A DNA stretch of 64,000 bases from assembly GCF_020536995.1 (NCBI RefSeq), contig NC_068360.1, positions 16,926,778 through 16,990,777 of the forward strand, read 5' to 3'. The notes beneath the pieces were generated by a model that searched no databases, had not been told where the DNA came from, and saw nothing but the letters and a program-made list of their open reading frames with translations. Both the position numbers and the translations under genes were made by a program. The stretch comes from Dreissena polymorpha (Eukaryota; Mollusca; Bivalvia; Myida; Dreissenidae). Shown here piece by piece: positions 24,520 through 37,475 of the stretch (its first letter is position 1; every line of letters starts with the position of its first letter).

Positions 24520-24617
24520 CACTCACGACACAAGTCATGTGGCCGGGCTTGCAATCAAACCTGGGATCCTAGTTTGGTAGTCCAGTGCTCTTACTGAGCT
24601 AGCCGTCACGACGAAAG
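24520..24617 (-). mobile_element. tRNA-derived SINE head
   Basis: Read on the minus strand, TGACGGCTAGCTCAGTAAGAG resembles a pol III A box and GGTTTGATTGC a degenerate B box, about 35 bases apart as in a tRNA. It abuts the 5' end of the truncated LINE, so either an old SINE neighboured the target or the LINE ended in it. There is no complete cloverleaf, so it is not called a tRNA gene. Confidence 0.5.
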
Positions 24618-25898
24618 TTTAATAGATCTAGATTTAGATTTATTTATTTCATCAAAGATCACAAACCCTGCAACATTGGTAAAACAACTTATGTTTATAT
24701 AAATCAGAGAAAAGTAATACTGATTAACTTACAAATACATACGTTACAACAGTAGCTTTTATCAACAGCAGTTTAAAACTTATGGTCTTTTTGATAAGGT
24801 GTATTTTGTAAGCAAAAACTATATTAATACCAACACACTGATTTGGTTGTGAGGAATGAAAGGAAGTTTATTATAATAACTTTATGTGGCAAAAATTAAA
24901 TCAACAACATCATCACAAATAAGTAACGTGTGAACATTACACAAAATATTTCTAAAAGGTGCAAAACCGGGGGTAAATAGTACATTACTGTGTGTGGTGA
25001 ACCAGGGACTCTATTCAATACGATTGTAATTAAACATACATGCATACGTTTTTGGCAGAGTGGAGCTTTAAAAGGAATAAGCACAAAACACAAACAGAAA
25101 AGGTAATGCAACCTTCTTAATGCATATTTTACACTTTCAACATTATTGGACAACATAAAGGAGCCAAGAAAACTTTGGCAACACTTTACATCATTAACAT
25201 TGCAGTCATAATGTGTTCTAGTAAAAACACAGTATGTATATTACAGATGACTATAGTAAATGTTCTTATCTTACATTGTACATGCTTATTATCATTTTGT
25301 GAAAAGCTGAAATGAACGCTTCATACAAAGTATCGATATACAAAAATTGCTTGGTCAATAGCTAATTCATGTACATGTAAGTTACAGCTGCATTAGGACA
25401 AACAAAATGTTACTTTCTTTTGTTTGAGGTTCAGAAAACTATTTAAACAACATTTGACTGATAAAAAAACATGCATAAAGTCAATGATCTATCAGACATT
25501 ATTTCAAGCTAGTTAATAATGAACTTTGTGGAATGTTAGAAAAGTAAGAACTATTAGTTTCAAAGGTACACTTGGGATTAACCTATAAAAATGATTCTGA
25601 TAAACACAACACAGTGAGTAAGACCCCAAAACCATTGAAATTTCCATGCAATTATAAAGCATATGACATTGTGCAAAACATGAACTTCGAATTCAATCAC
25701 CTTTGTACCAAAAATTCAATCACAAAAGAAATTATAAATTCAATTAATCTTGTAGTGTACATATTCAAACACTAAAATGGTGTAGATTCAATAATTTGTG
25801 ATTTGTTTATCACAAAGTCAATGACTCAAATATTGCAAATTCAATCAAATTGCATTTGGAATTCAACTTTTCTTTGTCATGACATCCAACGCAAGTTT
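24618..25898. other. MBLAC1 3' flank without recognised features
   Basis: AT-rich; probably includes the MBLAC1 3' UTR on the minus strand. No domain-bearing ORF or clear repeat was seen. Confidence 0.4.
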
Positions 25899-28800
25899 TC
25901 AATCTTCCTCAATCACGTGATACGAGCTGACTTCAGAAGATGACCCATCGCTATCCATCCTGCTATGATACTCGAACATCACCATCTTTGGTTGCTGCCT
26001 GTACTCATGTGGCACAGCAAACATGGGGCCATGACCAGGCACAATCCAGTCAGAGATATGTAGAACGTGCATGCGACTCTTCAACTGCAGTTCCGGATAT
26101 TCACTGGCGTCCTGCCACAAAGTATAATCTTCTAAATCTTCCAAGCGCTCAAATAGGTCACCTGCAATGTAATTATAATTAGTTTATATTTCCTAAGGAA
26201 ATAAATATCAATACAGTGTACCTGATTTAAAATATAACCCACAAAGTTAATGTTGAGTTATTACTTAATTTATCTTTCTCATTGCTTTTGGTTGCGTGAA
26301 ATGTTTCTACGTTTTTTAGTTACCTGTTATGAAGCATGTGTACACATGGACCATAACTCTGAGTTACCAAAAAAAATTGGAGTAGCTGGGGTGGAATTTT
26401 TCACAAGACTTGTTTTTATCCTCAACTGTTCAACTGGTAGTACTGATTGGATATGGAAAAACTGCCCTGAAAAAACTGCCCTGAAAAACTGCCCTAAGTT
26501 ATGGTTGAATTCAGGTGAGTTTATTTAGTTAATTAAGTAGGCTAAGAAAAGCGTAACCACAAGAGTGGAATTTCCTGAGGCTAGTTTTAAACAAACACGG
26601 CAAGCTCATGCAAACAGGAAGAACAACCCTGACATTGTGAAACTATATTTGTCATGCTATGAAGTTTCATACTAGTTAAAATGTTAACAAAAGTTTCATA
26701 CTAGTTAAAATGTTAACAAAAAGCATAACTGTCATAGTCTTGCCTGAAATACCTCACCCATCCCCCATTTGTCAGAAGCCATTGACAGTTCAGTTTCATA
26801 AACTGGTTTGTCAAAACTGCAAGCTTCCTACATCAGGGACAAAAACTTAGCTCACATACTCGCAAAATGCGAGCGAGATTTATGGATAGCGAGTTGAAAA
26901 AATATAAAGCTTGCAATTTTCTGCGAGTAGAAATTTCAGATTTCTCAAACCTGTTTTTCCATAAATCCTTGTTGTATTGAGAGATAATTACTTAATATAA
27001 TCACAACTCCCATTTTCAATATCCAAATCTTGCTTAAATTAAACGATTAAAGTGTTAAAGAATTGCATAAACACATTCGGCCGCCATTGTTGTTGTTGTA
27101 AGATTCAAGGGAAGCTACTCTGGTACGAGCTATGGTTCGCTAGGCACTTGCGGCTTATAAGCGTCTCGGTGATCGCCACTTTCTAACTAGTGACCTGAAA
27201 ATCAATAGGGGTCATCTGCAAGTCATGATCAATGTACCTATATAATTTCATGATCCTAGGCCTAAGCGTTCTTGAGTTATCATCCGGAAACCATCTGGTG
27301 GACGGACCGACCGATGGACCGACTGACCGACGGACCAACCGACATGTGCAAAACAATATAACCCCTCTTCTTCGAAGGGGGGCATAATAAAAATTATACC
27401 ACGGTGTAGCTTATTTATTTATCTGCAACTTTGCTTCTTGGTGTTATCAGGGATTTAAATAGATTTTAAAAACCAGGAGTCAATGACCACTGGACTGAAA
27501 TTTGGAGGAGTCAAATAGGAATATGGGCTGTCAGTTGTAGTGGCAGCCATTGTGTGAATACGTTTTTTGTCGCTGTGACCTTGACCTTTGACCTAGTGAC
27601 CTGAAAATCATAAGGGGTCATCTGCCAGTCATGATCAATGTACCTATGAAGTTTCATGATCCTAGGCCTAATTATTCTTGCGTTATCATTAGGAAACCAT
27701 TTTACTGTTTCGAGTCACTGTGACCTTGACCTTTGACCTAGTGAACTGAAAATTAATAGGGGTCATCTGCCAGTCATGATCAATGTTCCTATGAAGTTTC
27801 ATGATCCTAGACGTAAGCATTCATGAGTTATCATCCGGAAACCATTTTACTGTTTCGAGTCACTGTGACCTTGACCTTTGACCTAGTGACCTGAGAATCA
27901 ATAGGGGTCATTTGCCAGTCATGATCAATGTACCTATGAAGTTTCATGATCCTAGGCGTAAGCATTCTTGAGTTATCATCCGGAAACCATTTTATTATTT
28001 CGAGTCACTGTGACCTTGACCTTTGACCTAGTGACCTGAAAATTAATAGAGGTCATCTGCCAGTCATGATCAATGTACCTATGAAGTTTCATGATCCTAG
28101 GCCTAAGCATTCTTGAGTTATCATCCGGAAACCATTTTACTATTTCAAGTCAATGTGACCTTGACCTTTGACCTAGTGACCTGAAAATCGATAGGGGTCA
28201 TCTGCCAGTCATGATCAATGTACCTATGAAGTTTCATGATCCTAGGCCTAAGCGTTCTTGAGTTATCATCCGGAAACCATATGGTGGACGGACCGACCGA
28301 CCGACATGTGCAAAACAATATACCCCCTCTTCTTTGAAGGGGGGCATAAAAATCTTTCTGTCTGCATGATCAAAAACATTCACCAATCATGGACAAATTT
28401 CTGAAGAGGCCGGCGTCCAAGGACGCTGAGACAGCAAAGAAACTTAAAGCTCCAAAAACTACGGAGAAAGCCACGCCAAAAGCAGCTCTCAAAAGTTAAA
28501 GAATGGATGACTGAATTTAACATCAATCTAGATTATGTTGTTGACAGCGACAATTATTATGCTTTTTTAAGTAGCCAACATATAATGCACAATTTTAAGC
28601 AATATGGTACAAGATATGTATTGTTTTAAATAAAAAAAATCCCCAATTGCAAGTAAGTTTTTCATTTTGCAAGTGAAAAAAAATCAACTTGCAAAAAAAT
28701 GCAAGTGCCTTAATAGGTTAAATTCGGTCCCTGTACATATGAAGTGTTCTCTTGATACCTCATTACAGTTAAGACAAGCAATTGACAAACTTTCACCATA

Positions 28801-31800
28801 AACATTCACAAGGGCAATAACTGTGAAAATATGAAAGTGGGAGTCATAGTTCTTATGAAGTGTACCGTAAAAAACCAGTCATAAGTCGAGATTTTTTACC
28901 TCCAAAATTTGATTAAAAATACAGTATCGACTTATGAGGTCGACCACGAAAAAAATTAATGAAATTCGACGAAGATTGATCCCCGCGGCAATTGTTTTTG
29001 TATTGTATAAAAAACTCGTTGATTTACACCACATGAAATGTCGTCTTTTAACTGATACTTACCAATTAATATAACCACAATTCGCAACATTTCCATTGTT
29101 TTTATTTTCATAATTTAATCCAAAGTTTTCATATTAGCAGGTGTTTTTTATAACTGAACGCGTAAACAAAAGATCAGGTCATTTTTAAAGTCGAGCGATA
29201 ATTGGCAACCTGTGTGAATTGACAGTTTGACGTCATCAAAGGAAAGCCGCTTCCTGTCAAGAAGCCATAAAGCATCGCCCTTCTCGCCGATAAAATAAGA
29301 TTCCTTTAAATTGTAAAGCGACATGTTTAACCAATCGCGAGTTTGTTATTCACTGGTAATCGACCAATTATGTTTGAGCACGTGCATAGCTCCGCCTTTT
29401 AAACTGTTATGCAGAACAAAGGTGGAGTTAGCGGTCTATTGGTTCTGTCAATCATTGTAATAAAAACGTGTTTTACCGAGGAAGTAATCAATTGTTTTGA
29501 TAGATTAAAAGTGCAAAGATTTTATTACAGTGACCACAGTGAATATGTGGATTAATACTAGCGTGGACAATTTAGTGCAAACTTTATAATAATTAAATAA
29601 TGAAGTGTACGGTACTTCCCCCTAATTGAGACATACCAACATATTATGTGCAAAGTTGAAACCTTTAAAAAAAATAAATATACTCTTTTACAAAATTTAA
29701 GTATTCAAACTCATGAAGGGCAATAATTCTTAAAACATGGAAGAAAGAGTTATGGCTCTTACGAACATAACATTATGGAAATGTTATGTACCTACAAATC
29801 AAATTTCAATATCCAGGGGACAAAAATTCCACTCGTCCGCTCGTATTGACGAGTGAAATCTTGAAAGGACGAGTGAATTTCCCTAAAGCTCTCGTCCTAC
29901 AGGACGAGTGAAAAAAAACTGATGTTAAAATATGTATTTTCTGACCAGTAAGACTCTTTTTCATTAAATAAAATCATTTCTTAAAGCATATCTATTCCGA
30001 AAATAGATCGCGAATGAACCGGAAATCGTAATTGTAAATTTCATACAGCAGGTGCGCCTTGTTATGCGAGACTGTGTCCCGAGTAAATATTGGCTTTTTG
30101 GTGTAAACTTTGCGTGTCCATGTTGACAGGGAGCCATCTGACTTCATTCACTGTAAGTATTGATTTTTTTTAAAGAATTATTTTACTGCGAAGTACGGTT
30201 TTTAACCAGTCTGAATTTCATCTGAAAAATGTCTGACATACGAGCGTTCTTTAAAGGGGGCAGGAGCGATGTTCAACCATCCGAAATGGAAAGCATGCAA
30301 GCATTAGAAAAAGGAAAAAACAAATTTGTCTTCATTTATTTATTTTGTGTTCCTCATAAATAAAGTAAGTTAACATTTCTTCTGTGATCAGCTGGCATGA
30401 ATAACTAAGTAAGCAGCATTTTAGCAGTGATATAGGAAACATTGTTTGTCATATCAGTCCTTTGCAATCTTTCTTTCACACATATTTGAAGGACAAGTGC
30501 ATGTGTTTGCAGGACGAGTGAAAATTTTAATGCACTTGTCCTGCAGGACGAGTGCAATTTATAAATATTTTTGTCCCCTGATATCACATATGCTCCAGAC
30601 AAAATTTCAGTAAAAAAACTATTCAAATGGTAATAATATGTTTAAAATATGGAAGCAAACAGTTCAGTTCTTGTGCACTGCACATCTTCCCAGACAAAAT
30701 ATAAGTACAAAACTTTGAAAAAAGGAGCATGTTTGTAATTTTTAACAAGGTTAAAAATGGCACATGCCCAACCTTATGTCATGAACAACAATGCTTCCAA
30801 AGTTGAATGTTGAACCTTGAAAGGTGTATGAAAAAGCCTCTGGAAAGTTTTGGTCCCAATAAAAAACTATCAGACAACAGCCAGCCAGACATAAACCCAT
30901 GGAACTTCAAGTATAACCCCTTTACTATGTACCTAGGGATAAAATAAGTGAAAAGTCCATGCCTGATTATCATGTCAATGGTACAAACAAATGGTAAGTT
31001 AAAAATCCTTACAATCTTCACCTGGGTTCATACCACATCAATAACACCAAGTCAAAGGTACAAAACAAATATTCCATAAACAATCCTCACCTGCTATAGT
31101 GACTATGCCTTTATCGTGTGTTCGTACCACGACACTGACATCAGCTCCTGTGTGACCAGGTGTGGATATGACCTCAACATCATCATCTATCTCATACGGT
31201 ATACCCTACAATGAACAAATGTGATAAAACAAAAGTTAAAGAGCTGCAACAGGTTGATAATTTGTTTCTTCTTAACAAAGCTAAGGGCCTTTGTCAGTGT
31301 CATCACATAATGCTTACAAAGAAATATATGAAGTTTCAAGTGAACATCTAGTTATAGATATACGTACTTGTTAAAAATTAACTTTACAATCGATTTCAAC
31401 TTGCTGGTAAATGTATAAACTGACAAAGGTACAGTTCTTGGTCAAAGACTATTCATAATATGTGACATATGTGAAGTTTTATTTCATTATCTGTAGACGA
31501 CAATAGAGATATGGAATTGTAGCACCCAAAAGTTTAGATGAATTTAATAAGTACGAAAGGGGCCCGACTCAATTAAAAGTCAGAGTTATGGGCCTTAGCT
31601 GGTGACCTCACATGATGATCCCAAAGACAAGTGAGAAGTTTTAATTTAATATCTGTAGTAGTTACAGAGATACGTGTATATTCATTTTGCATGAAACTTC
31701 AACCTCAATTGCAACATCATGCAAACCTTAATCCGACTTTTACAAGTACAAAAGGGGGCATTTTAATGCTGGTCACACTTAAAAGTCTTGGTAAGAGCAT

Positions 31801-34443
31801 TTTCATACAGACCCTGAACAAATATGTCATTCTTGGTTTCAACGCCTGTAGTGACTATTGAGATATGGAGTAGTTCTGTAGTAATACTGAGATATGAAGT
31901 AGTTGCACACAAACATTAACAAGAATTTTTAAAGCACAAAAAGTCATGTACTGGAACTTGGTCAGTGACCTCACACAATGACCCAAAACAAATGTGTGAA
32001 GCTTAAATTTAATACCTGTAGTAGAATAAGTGAGATGTTGCAAGTTTACCTTAGCTAAATTTCTCAAATCAAATGTTACAGCTTCATGTAAGTATGGTTC
32101 TCAAAAACATTTTGACTTTCTGGCATAAGGGTAGATCAGAAAATTGTAAATTAAGCTGAAATTCTAGCATGATGAGGGTTAAATAGTAGACATGAAAGAT
32201 TAAATGCTGGACATCTTTGTTACAGTTTGTTAGTAAATTGCACAGAATACCGGAATAGATGACTCACTCACTTGTTTAAAGTCATGCAATTGATAGGAGT
32301 CACCAACACAAATGTCATTGGAAACGATGTGGATTGAATTCGTGAACAAGTTCAGGTTTCCAATGTGGTCCGAGTGGCCATGTGTACACACAACAAAGTC
32401 TATCTTCTCTGGAGACAAACCATTCTTCTGAAGGCCTTGCAAAAAAAAACACACAATAAATTCGATAAACTTAAGATATAAAAAAACACAAAACTTGGCA
32501 ACACGTACACACAATACAACCAGGAATGCAATGTTTTAGATATAAAATAATTTAAATCATTGTGCAATCCCAAGCTAGGTTTGGATATACTCTACCTATA
32601 CACAAAATTTCTATGCAATACCTTCACCCAAACTCAAGTTATTGAGCGAAATTAGTTCTTCCATTTTTGGTTATGGTGACCTTCAGCTGAATGCAACTGG
32701 CCAGAAATGCAATCCCAAGCTAGATTTGCAAGTAAGCTATCAGCAAACCCACAAAAACTGAAGTTATTTAGCTGAAGCAGTTTTTCTATTATAAGTAGTA
32801 GATACTTTGACCATGAACCAACTGGCCCAAAAAGTAATATCAAGCTAGATGTACATGTACATATAATCAAGCAACAAACTAAATTTCAGCTCAATATCTT
32901 CATTCAAACTCAATGTATTGGGGCCAGGACAGCAACCATTGTTCTATTTGGTCACCTTGACACAACTAGGGCCAAGAAAAAAATGGGTCTGTTTGGGGTC
33001 TCCTTGGAGAAAAAAACAGGGTCGGTAGGTAGGGATTGTGTTTATTTGTTGTTGTTGTTTTTTTTTTGTCTTTCAGGTACTAGAATGGAAGGCTACTAAA
33101 GCTTATTATAAGAAATACATGTATATATATGCTTTGTTTGCTTGATATTACATTTTATATGAACAATTTTTTTTTTTTTTTTTTTTTGGCGACCCCAATA
33201 AAAAGTTGAAGGTCGGCGCCAATTCGGGAGACCCCAAACGAACCTATCATTTTTTTTGGCCTAGCCCCAATTTATACAATTGTAAGCTAGGCCTTCATCT
33301 AAGATTGCTACTTCTGAAATTTCAATAAGATCTAATCTAAAGTTACAATCCGGAAACCACCTATTAGACACTGCATATACACCTGTGTTCGTCTATGCCC
33401 AGTTGTAAAACAGGGATTTTCAACTTGTTAAAACCTGGTGAAAAACTTGATATATGTAGGTACTAATTATCAGTATCTTAAACTGTGCCTCGTTGATACT
33501 TAATTGTACTGTGCACAAGGAAAACTATCAACATCTTTAATGATTCTGGATTTTCTGTTGTACCTGATCCATACACATTCAGTAACACTGTCCAATTGGT
33601 GAACATATAGATAAGTTTTGTCGCATTTGAGCTCCCCTCCTGCTACTATAGAATAGATAGATGTTCTAGGATTGTGTTTTTCATTCTGTTTTTACATTAT
33701 TTTTTTATGGCAACGAACAATATTCATTTTGGAAAATAGCTCAGCATACAAATAAAATATAAAAATAGGATTTTCATATTCAAAAGATGTACAGCTCTTC
33801 TATACAAAACTGTATGGATCATCCCTACTTCTGACTTAATGAGGTAAAATTGACATTTGTTGGGCCAGCAGCAGCCCTGAGATGCTGCAGTAAGACAGAA
33901 TATATTTCAGGACAATTACCATCAAGAATAAGCTGTTTGTCCCAAGGGTTTCCAGTATCCACTATGGTATTTTTAAGTCCCTTTATCAAAGTTATAGTGC
34001 CGCAAGCTTTTTGCTGATCTGTAAGGAAATGTATGAAAGTTTGAGCTTTACAATACATGTTTCAACATTAGAATACATGCACAGACTGAAAATGAATGAC
34101 TTAATATCAAGTTTGTTGAAGAATAATACATTAAATAACAACTTATCGCAAGATTTTTTTTTACTAGTTTGTATTTTACTTTATGCTTAAGATGGTTCTT
34201 ATGCAAATGTTAAGTTATTTTATGTCTATGGCAGTGATTGTAAGATCACAAAAGAACAATAAAAGAAGAGAAAACCACAAGAACAAATCAAAAGAGACTA
34301 AAATATGAAAAAAATATGAACACATCAGAATTATGTAATGGTTAAACAAGAAAGCTTCCCGGACTCCCAGAGTGTGAATCAGTCAGCTTACCAGGCCCTT
34401 CTCTGATGCTGTATCCTTCTTTCAAAATCAATATTTCATACAT
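25899..34443 (-). CDS. MBLAC1: Metallo-beta-lactamase domain-containing protein 1, 5 coding exons
   Basis: Exons in transcript order: 34443-34392, 34018-33920, 32435-32272, 31205-31091, 26161-25899; intron phases 1,1,0,1; 230 aa plus TGA. The metallo-beta-lactamase metal ligands are all visible: THGHSDH (His69, His71, Asp73, His74), TPGHTGADVSVVV (His123), the GDLFER Asp145 and VPGHGP His187. PGH-x-x-x-DVSVVV and GD-x-FER are diagnostic of MBLAC1 rather than of glyoxalase II or RNase Z. Human MBLAC1 (266 aa) has been reported as a nuclease for replication-dependent histone pre-mRNA 3' ends; whether that holds here is inference. The start ATG at 34443 gives a short N-terminus (MYEILILKEGY). 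The last intron is about 4.9 kb and holds two hAT-like elements. Confidence 0.93.
26834..28733. mobile_element. hAT-like non-autonomous element, 5-bp TSD, with nested pearl-like repeats
   Basis: Termini are CAGGGACAAAAACTTA and the complement of CAGGGACCGAATT; exact 5-bp duplications TACAT lie at 26829-26833 and 28734-28738. A short frame at 28389 starts MDKFLKRPASKDAETAKKL, a leader of the kind seen at the start of hAT-like transposases; the rest of a transposase is absent. Two pearl-like segments (27165-27392, 27540-28350) occupy the middle, so the hAT-like copy is the older host. The 5-bp duplication suggests the hAT5 group (inference). It sits in the last MBLAC1 intron. Confidence 0.8.
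27540..28350 (+). mobile_element. Pearl-like element with five 145-bp units carrying DR1 motifs
   Basis: Five tandem units repeat every 145 bases; each contains TGACCTTGACCTTTGACCTA. The complement holds a perfect DR1 (AGGTCAAAGGTCA) at 27582, 27727, 27872, 28017 and 28162. The array is followed by GACGGACCGACCGACCGACA and a hairpin CCCCCTCTTCTTTGAAGGGGGG with GCATAAAA. A shorter related copy with the same tail ends at 27392. Confidence 0.85.
28862..29618. mobile_element. Possible TIR element with ACCGTA ends
   Basis: GTGTACCGTAAAAAACCAGTC at the left and GTGTACGGTACTTC at the right form a short, imperfect inverted pair; the ends are uncertain and no TSD was established. Confidence 0.3.
29814..30580. 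mobile_element. hAT-like non-autonomous element, 5-bp TSD ATATC
   Basis: Starts CAGGGGACAAAAATT and ends ATTTTTGTCCCCTG, with exact ATATC at 29809-29813 and 30581-30585. Subterminal CGAGTGAA/GGACGAGTG motifs repeat at both ends, as expected of transposase-binding subterminal repeats. A short frame at 30229 begins MSDIRAFFKGGRSD, a plausible transposase leader. Most of the coding region is missing (767 bp in total). Located in the last MBLAC1 intron. Confidence 0.85.
32966..33264. mobile_element. 299-bp TIR MITE (CTAGG ends), MBLAC1 intron 2
   Basis: The left end CTAGGGCCAAGAAAAAAATG and the inverted right end CTAGGCCAAAAAAAATGATA continue into shared GTTTGGGGTCTCC, an imperfect TIR of about 38 bp. 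There is no ORF; the superfamily is not determined. Confidence 0.75.
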
Positions 34444-36590
34444 TTCCCACTGTCACTGAAATGAAGATATAATTTAAGTAAATTAAATAGCTCCAGATTA
34501 AACTTGAAAATCGCATTATGAATTGTCGAATTTATTACTAAAGACTCGCGAAATTATATTACATATAATGTAATATCTTGTATAAAACAAGACATCGACA
34601 CCGCTTAACAATGCCATTCTTCAACAATATGAACCAATGCACAGATATCAATTGCATGCAATGAATAAAAAATCAGAAATGTCCTACAATCGAAAAAATC
34701 AACAACAATCATTTGTTTATGAAATGAAAACAAGAAGTGTCTGCAGTTTATGCCTTAGGTTAATATAAACTAAGTCTTTAGGCTATGCTCCAATATATGT
34801 CACACATCTTGATTGGGCCATGGACTTTTGTTTATGTTGGTCCCTGGAAACACAGTACTAAAATATAAAATAATATGTTGAAAACTGATCTTGATCAATA
34901 ATAAAAATAATCATAAAGTTCAAAAACCTTTAACTGATCTTTAGTGTTCGTTTCGAAGTACCTGTTCCTTAAACTTAATGTACAGTAGAGAAGCTATTTG
35001 CAAGAGTTTATGGGTGCAGCGCTGATTCCTGTATATAGTACATATGTTACATTTAAAATGCTATTAGTTGTCATCAGTAGAAAAGCTACTTAAATTCACG
35101 AGTAATAAGAGAAATGATAAGGTTATCGATCAGCAAAGAATTAACATAATTAAAAACTTGCATCATGAGGCGTTAAACTCTTAACTTCCATAAAAAGAAC
35201 ATTTTTTTATTTTATGTTTTTTTATTGTTTGTTCATATAAAAATTAAAATGGTTTTATCATCCAATAATATCGATGACATTATAACGACATAACGTTTAA
35301 TAATGATATCATTTCAACTATGACTGGCATCTTTTACATTCATCCATTTTTTTAAGTATGAAAGAGTGAACATTAGCAGAGTTGATATGTTCGATGTTAC
35401 AACATTGATTTACCATTGTTCTGTCACTGATAGCTCTCATGTTACCATCTGAAACAAATTTAATTTATTTTCATTAATGCGACATGCCATATCAAACAAT
35501 TAACGAAAAATACACATGCACATCATATAAATAGAGATTATATATTAAGTTTTTATCCGGCGAATTGAAGAAAGGTTCACACGGTGAAGCTTGACATTTC
35601 TCGTATGTATTGTCAAGCGTTAACAATATTTTAATTAAGTTTGCATACTTATATATATTTGTATTTAATTTCAACGATTCACAAGCTAAACACATCAAAA
35701 ACATTCAAAGAGTTTCCCCGAATGAGTTTAATTCAGTAATTTGCTGAATTATCGGAGCTTTAAGAGGGAAATTTACACTTTTAAGTGTAATTTCTTCGGT
35801 GAATAATTAATGTCTTTGAAAACAGAAGCCTGCTTTAAATGTATCGTTTGGTTCGTGTGCGAGTTGAAGTGTGTAACTAACAAACTGGACAACATGTGTT
35901 TATTCCAATCCGTGTAAACCATTCCTCAACACGTCGGATAAATTTAAATAAACACACAACCAACCTACTACCGCTAGTCTTTATATTTTATGTGTACATT
36001 ATATCGATAAAATATCAAACAAATCACAGTAATCCAATAGTAAACGATAAACACAAAATGGTACGCGTCTGTTTTCAAAATGCGATATCGGAAGTCAAAT
36101 TATGTTATATAACAAATGAATTCGGGTATTTATATGAAAAATGATATTATAATTAAGTTTAAGGTGAATATTAAATTTTTGTCAATATCTAATAATACCC
36201 CGAATGGTTTTGGGTATGTGCACATTGGATGTCGAAAAATAATGTTGTAATCAAAGGTTCGCGCTAATAACTTTGATGGTGGACTCAAACGGGCATACAT
36301 CTATCAAAATGAAAAACAGATGTATAGATGTTTCATACTTTATTTGAGACATTGATCGTAAGGATAACTGTGGTTAACGTGCAAAAATCGTAAACTCCAA
36401 CTGGTTATTGAACACGGATATCCCGTGTGGTAACCGCCCAACAGCAAGGCTATGACTAGACACTACCTCTTCACCAAACATTACATCCGCATCGCAATGG
36501 AGTCCTTACAAAAGCTCAGACCCGTTTACCTGTTCGCGTATCGGATTTTCGCAATTAAAGTGAAAAATCCTGACCCTTAATCAACAAGCA
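34444..36590. other. Divergent intergenic region MBLAC1/PPM1L
   Basis: AT-rich, with no recognised gene. Promoters of MBLAC1 (minus) and PPM1L (plus) are expected in this 3.3-kb interval, but no core promoter motif stands out. Confidence 0.4.
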
Positions 36591-36592
36591 AA

Positions 36593-36671
<79 letters not shown>

Positions 36672-37120
36672 ATTAATAAATTAATTAATTAATTAATTAA
36701 GGAACGAAGGAAGAAAGGGAGGAAGGAAGGAACAAAGGAATGAACGAAGGAAGGAAGGAACGAACAAAGGAAGGCACGAAGGAAGGAAGAAACGAAGGAA
36801 GGAACGAAGGAAGGAACGAAGCAAGGAACGACGGAGAAGGAAGGAAGGAGGGAAGGAAGGAAGGAAGGAAGGAAGGAAGGAAGGAAGGAAGGAAGGAAGG
36901 AAGGAAGGAAGGAAGGAAGGAAGGAAGGAAGGAAGGAAGGAAGGAAGGAAGGAAGGAAGGAAGGAAGGAAGGAAGGAAGGAAGGAAGGAAGGGAGGGAGG
37001 GAGGGAGGGAGGGAGGGAGGGAGGAAGGAAGGAAGGAAGGAAGGAAGGAAGGAAGGAAGGAAGGAAGGAAGGAAGGAAGGAACCACCGCACAAACGAACG
37101 AATAAATAAATAATAAATAC
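36590..37120. repeat. Compound tetranucleotide microsatellite
   Basis: (AAAT)n at about 36590-36680 grades through an AATT zone into interrupted, then pure (AAGG)n to 37082, with an inner (AGGG)n block at 36990-37023 and a short AATA tail to about 37119. The long Ser/Phe/Leu/Pro or Lys/Glu/Gly/Arg ORFs here are artefacts. Confidence 0.95.
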
Positions 37121-37364
37121 GTTAGCATTTTAATATATTTAAGTTACAAATGAAGCTTATAACATAATAAATTGTTATAAGACCTGTATGTTCAGATCTG
37201 TTATATATCATAACTGTATTTGAACTATTAGAAAATTACAGTTTTAAGAGTAATGTGTTTATTTTCAGTCTATCCGGGGTAAGTTATTTTGTGAATACTA
37301 TTTGAAAGTAACAGTTTTAAGATATATAGCTTTTCCTTTTCATACTAAAATTCAAAAACTAGTT

Positions 37365-37475
37365 GTCGAAACGGGCGCTGAGCTCCAACGGGGGATTGAA
37401 CCCGTGTTCTCATGTGTGAGAAGCAGACTCCCTAATCTGGTTGCTAAAGAGCTAACCAAACAGCGTAGCTTTTGG
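37365..37475 (-). mobile_element. tRNA-like sequence upstream of PPM1L
   Basis: On the minus strand GGTTAGCTCTTTAGCAACC and GGGTTCAATCCC form A- and B-box-like blocks with a plausible anticodon arm between (CTTCTCACACATGAGAA). It ends about 280 bases before the PPM1L start codon. A pseudo-tRNA or SINE head is more likely than a working tRNA. Confidence 0.4.

Noticed and set aside
36689-37128. Long ORFs on both strands rich in Ser/Phe/Leu/Pro or Lys/Glu/Gly/Arg
   Set aside because: Pure tetranucleotide repeat translated in every frame; no gene.
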